Shown here one piece after another: positions 6,054 to 6,540 of a stretch of 6,540 bases of DNA. Position 1 is the first letter of the stretch. The number at the start of each line of letters is the position of its first letter. The notes beneath the pieces are model-generated. The model was not told the origin of the DNA, searched no databases, and worked only from the letters and a program-made list of their open reading frames with translations. The position numbers and the translations under genes were made by a program. Source of the stretch: Gammaproteobacteria bacterium (GTDB lineage Bacteria > Pseudomonadota > Gammaproteobacteria > PS1 > Pseudothioglobaceae); NCBI GenBank assembly GCA_015658965.1, contig DQNX01000142.1, positions 1 through 6,540 on the forward strand, read 5' to 3'.

Positions 6054-6540
6054 ATTCCTGCGTCATTAAATCAACCAAAGTGTGGATATCACCAGCACCT
6101 AAAGTCAAGATGACATCGTTTTTTTGAATGACATTTGGCAGTACTTTTAAAACTTCATTGGTGCTTTTAATAACGATGGGATCAAGTGGCGAACGTTGAC
6201 GAATCGCATCTGCCAGCGTGCTGGAATTAATGTGCGCTATGGGTTGTTCGTTGGCAGGGTAGATGTCTAATAGAATCAGTGCACCTGAGCCAGATAGGGC
6301 GCGAGCAAAATCATCAAATAGATCTCGTGTACGTGAATAACGATGTGGTTGAAAAATAACCACTAAGCGTCGATCTGGATAGGTGCTGTATAGGCTTTCA
6401 AAAACAGCATTGATTTCATTAGGGTGATGACCGTAGTCATCAAATAAGTCTACTGAGTGTGTGTCAATACTCAGTTTTCCATGATGATCAAGTCGTCTGG
6501 CAACACCGGCAAAATCCTTTAATGCCTGTTGAATAATACC
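6040..6540 (-). CDS. murC: UDP-N-acetylmuramate--L-alanine ligase, C-terminal part (runs off the right edge)
   Basis: MurC is the cytoplasmic ATP-dependent ligase that adds L-alanine to UDP-MurNAc, the first amino acid of the stem peptide. Only the last 166 residues are in the window; the frame is open to base 6540 and the start lies beyond. The visible part is the end of the central ATPase domain and the C-terminal Mur ligase domain. The stretch F-A-G-V-A-R-R (10-16 of the visible part) is followed by DDYGHHP (34-40), the MurC hallmark, FQPHRYSRTRDLF (63-75) and TLGAGDIHTL (146-155), matching the usual T-x-G-A-G-x(I/V) ending. The stop overlaps the murB start by 14 bp. Full-length MurC proteins are about 450-490 residues, so about two thirds is missing to the right because of the window edge, not a mutation. 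The murC-murB-ddl-ftsQ order is that of a dcw cluster. Confidence 0.95.
   Translation of the reverse strand, partial: GIIQQALKDFAGVARRLDHHGKLSIDTHSVDLFDDYGHHPNEINAVFESLYSTYPDRRLVVIFQPHRYSRTRDLFDDFARALSGSGALILLDIYPANEQPIAHINSSTLADAIRQRSPLDPIVIKSTNEVLKVLPNVIQKNDVILTLGAGDIHTLVDLMTQEYANS

Noticed and set aside
6364..6540. Treating the murC fragment as starting at the GTG near 6363
   Set aside because: The frame stays open to the window edge and the upstream codons give conserved MurC motifs such as DDYGHHP, so the gene continues to the right.

Overview
The window is a compact, AT-rich (about 40% GC by eye) stretch of a gammaproteobacterial chromosome carrying housekeeping and cell-envelope genes. 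The FtsQ, MurB, Ddl, MltD and BolA proteins all look gammaproteobacterial. Base composition, very tight gene packing and overall character would fit a sulfur-oxidising lineage such as the SUP05/Thioglobus group or a related invertebrate symbiont, but that placement is inference from style only. No mobile element, tRNA, rRNA or CRISPR array is visible.

Layout. Positions 54-3622 form one plus-strand gene string: a ferredoxin-reductase gene with a broken N-terminus (54-1064), bolA (1064-1372), mltD, a lytic transglycosylase lipoprotein (1348-2934), and an unrecognised six-helix membrane protein (2939-3622). Junctions are a 1-bp overlap, a 25-bp overlap and a 4-bp gap, so co-transcription is likely. 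Positions 3597-6540 form a minus-strand string, read from the right edge leftwards: murC (3' part only), murB, ddl and ftsQ, with overlaps of 14, 4 and 8 bp. This is a segment of the division and cell wall (dcw) cluster. The two strings converge and their last genes overlap tail to tail by 26 bp.

How the genes work together. MurC, MurB and Ddl act in the cytoplasmic steps of peptidoglycan precursor synthesis, FtsQ is a scaffold of the divisome, and MltD cuts glycan strands in the periplasm, so the locus is mainly about building and remodelling the wall. BolA and the reductase concern iron-sulfur and redox biology; their link to the wall genes is unproven.

The most notable point is in the first gene. 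Read from ATG 54, the plant-type [2Fe-2S] ferredoxin domain has a TAA stop at codon 34 and, two codons later, the first cluster-binding cysteine is replaced by tyrosine. The reading frame then continues cleanly through the complete FAD/NAD(P)H reductase domain. Also worth a look: the dcw cluster stops after ftsQ, with no ftsA or ftsZ following. I found no convincing evidence of a previously undescribed system.
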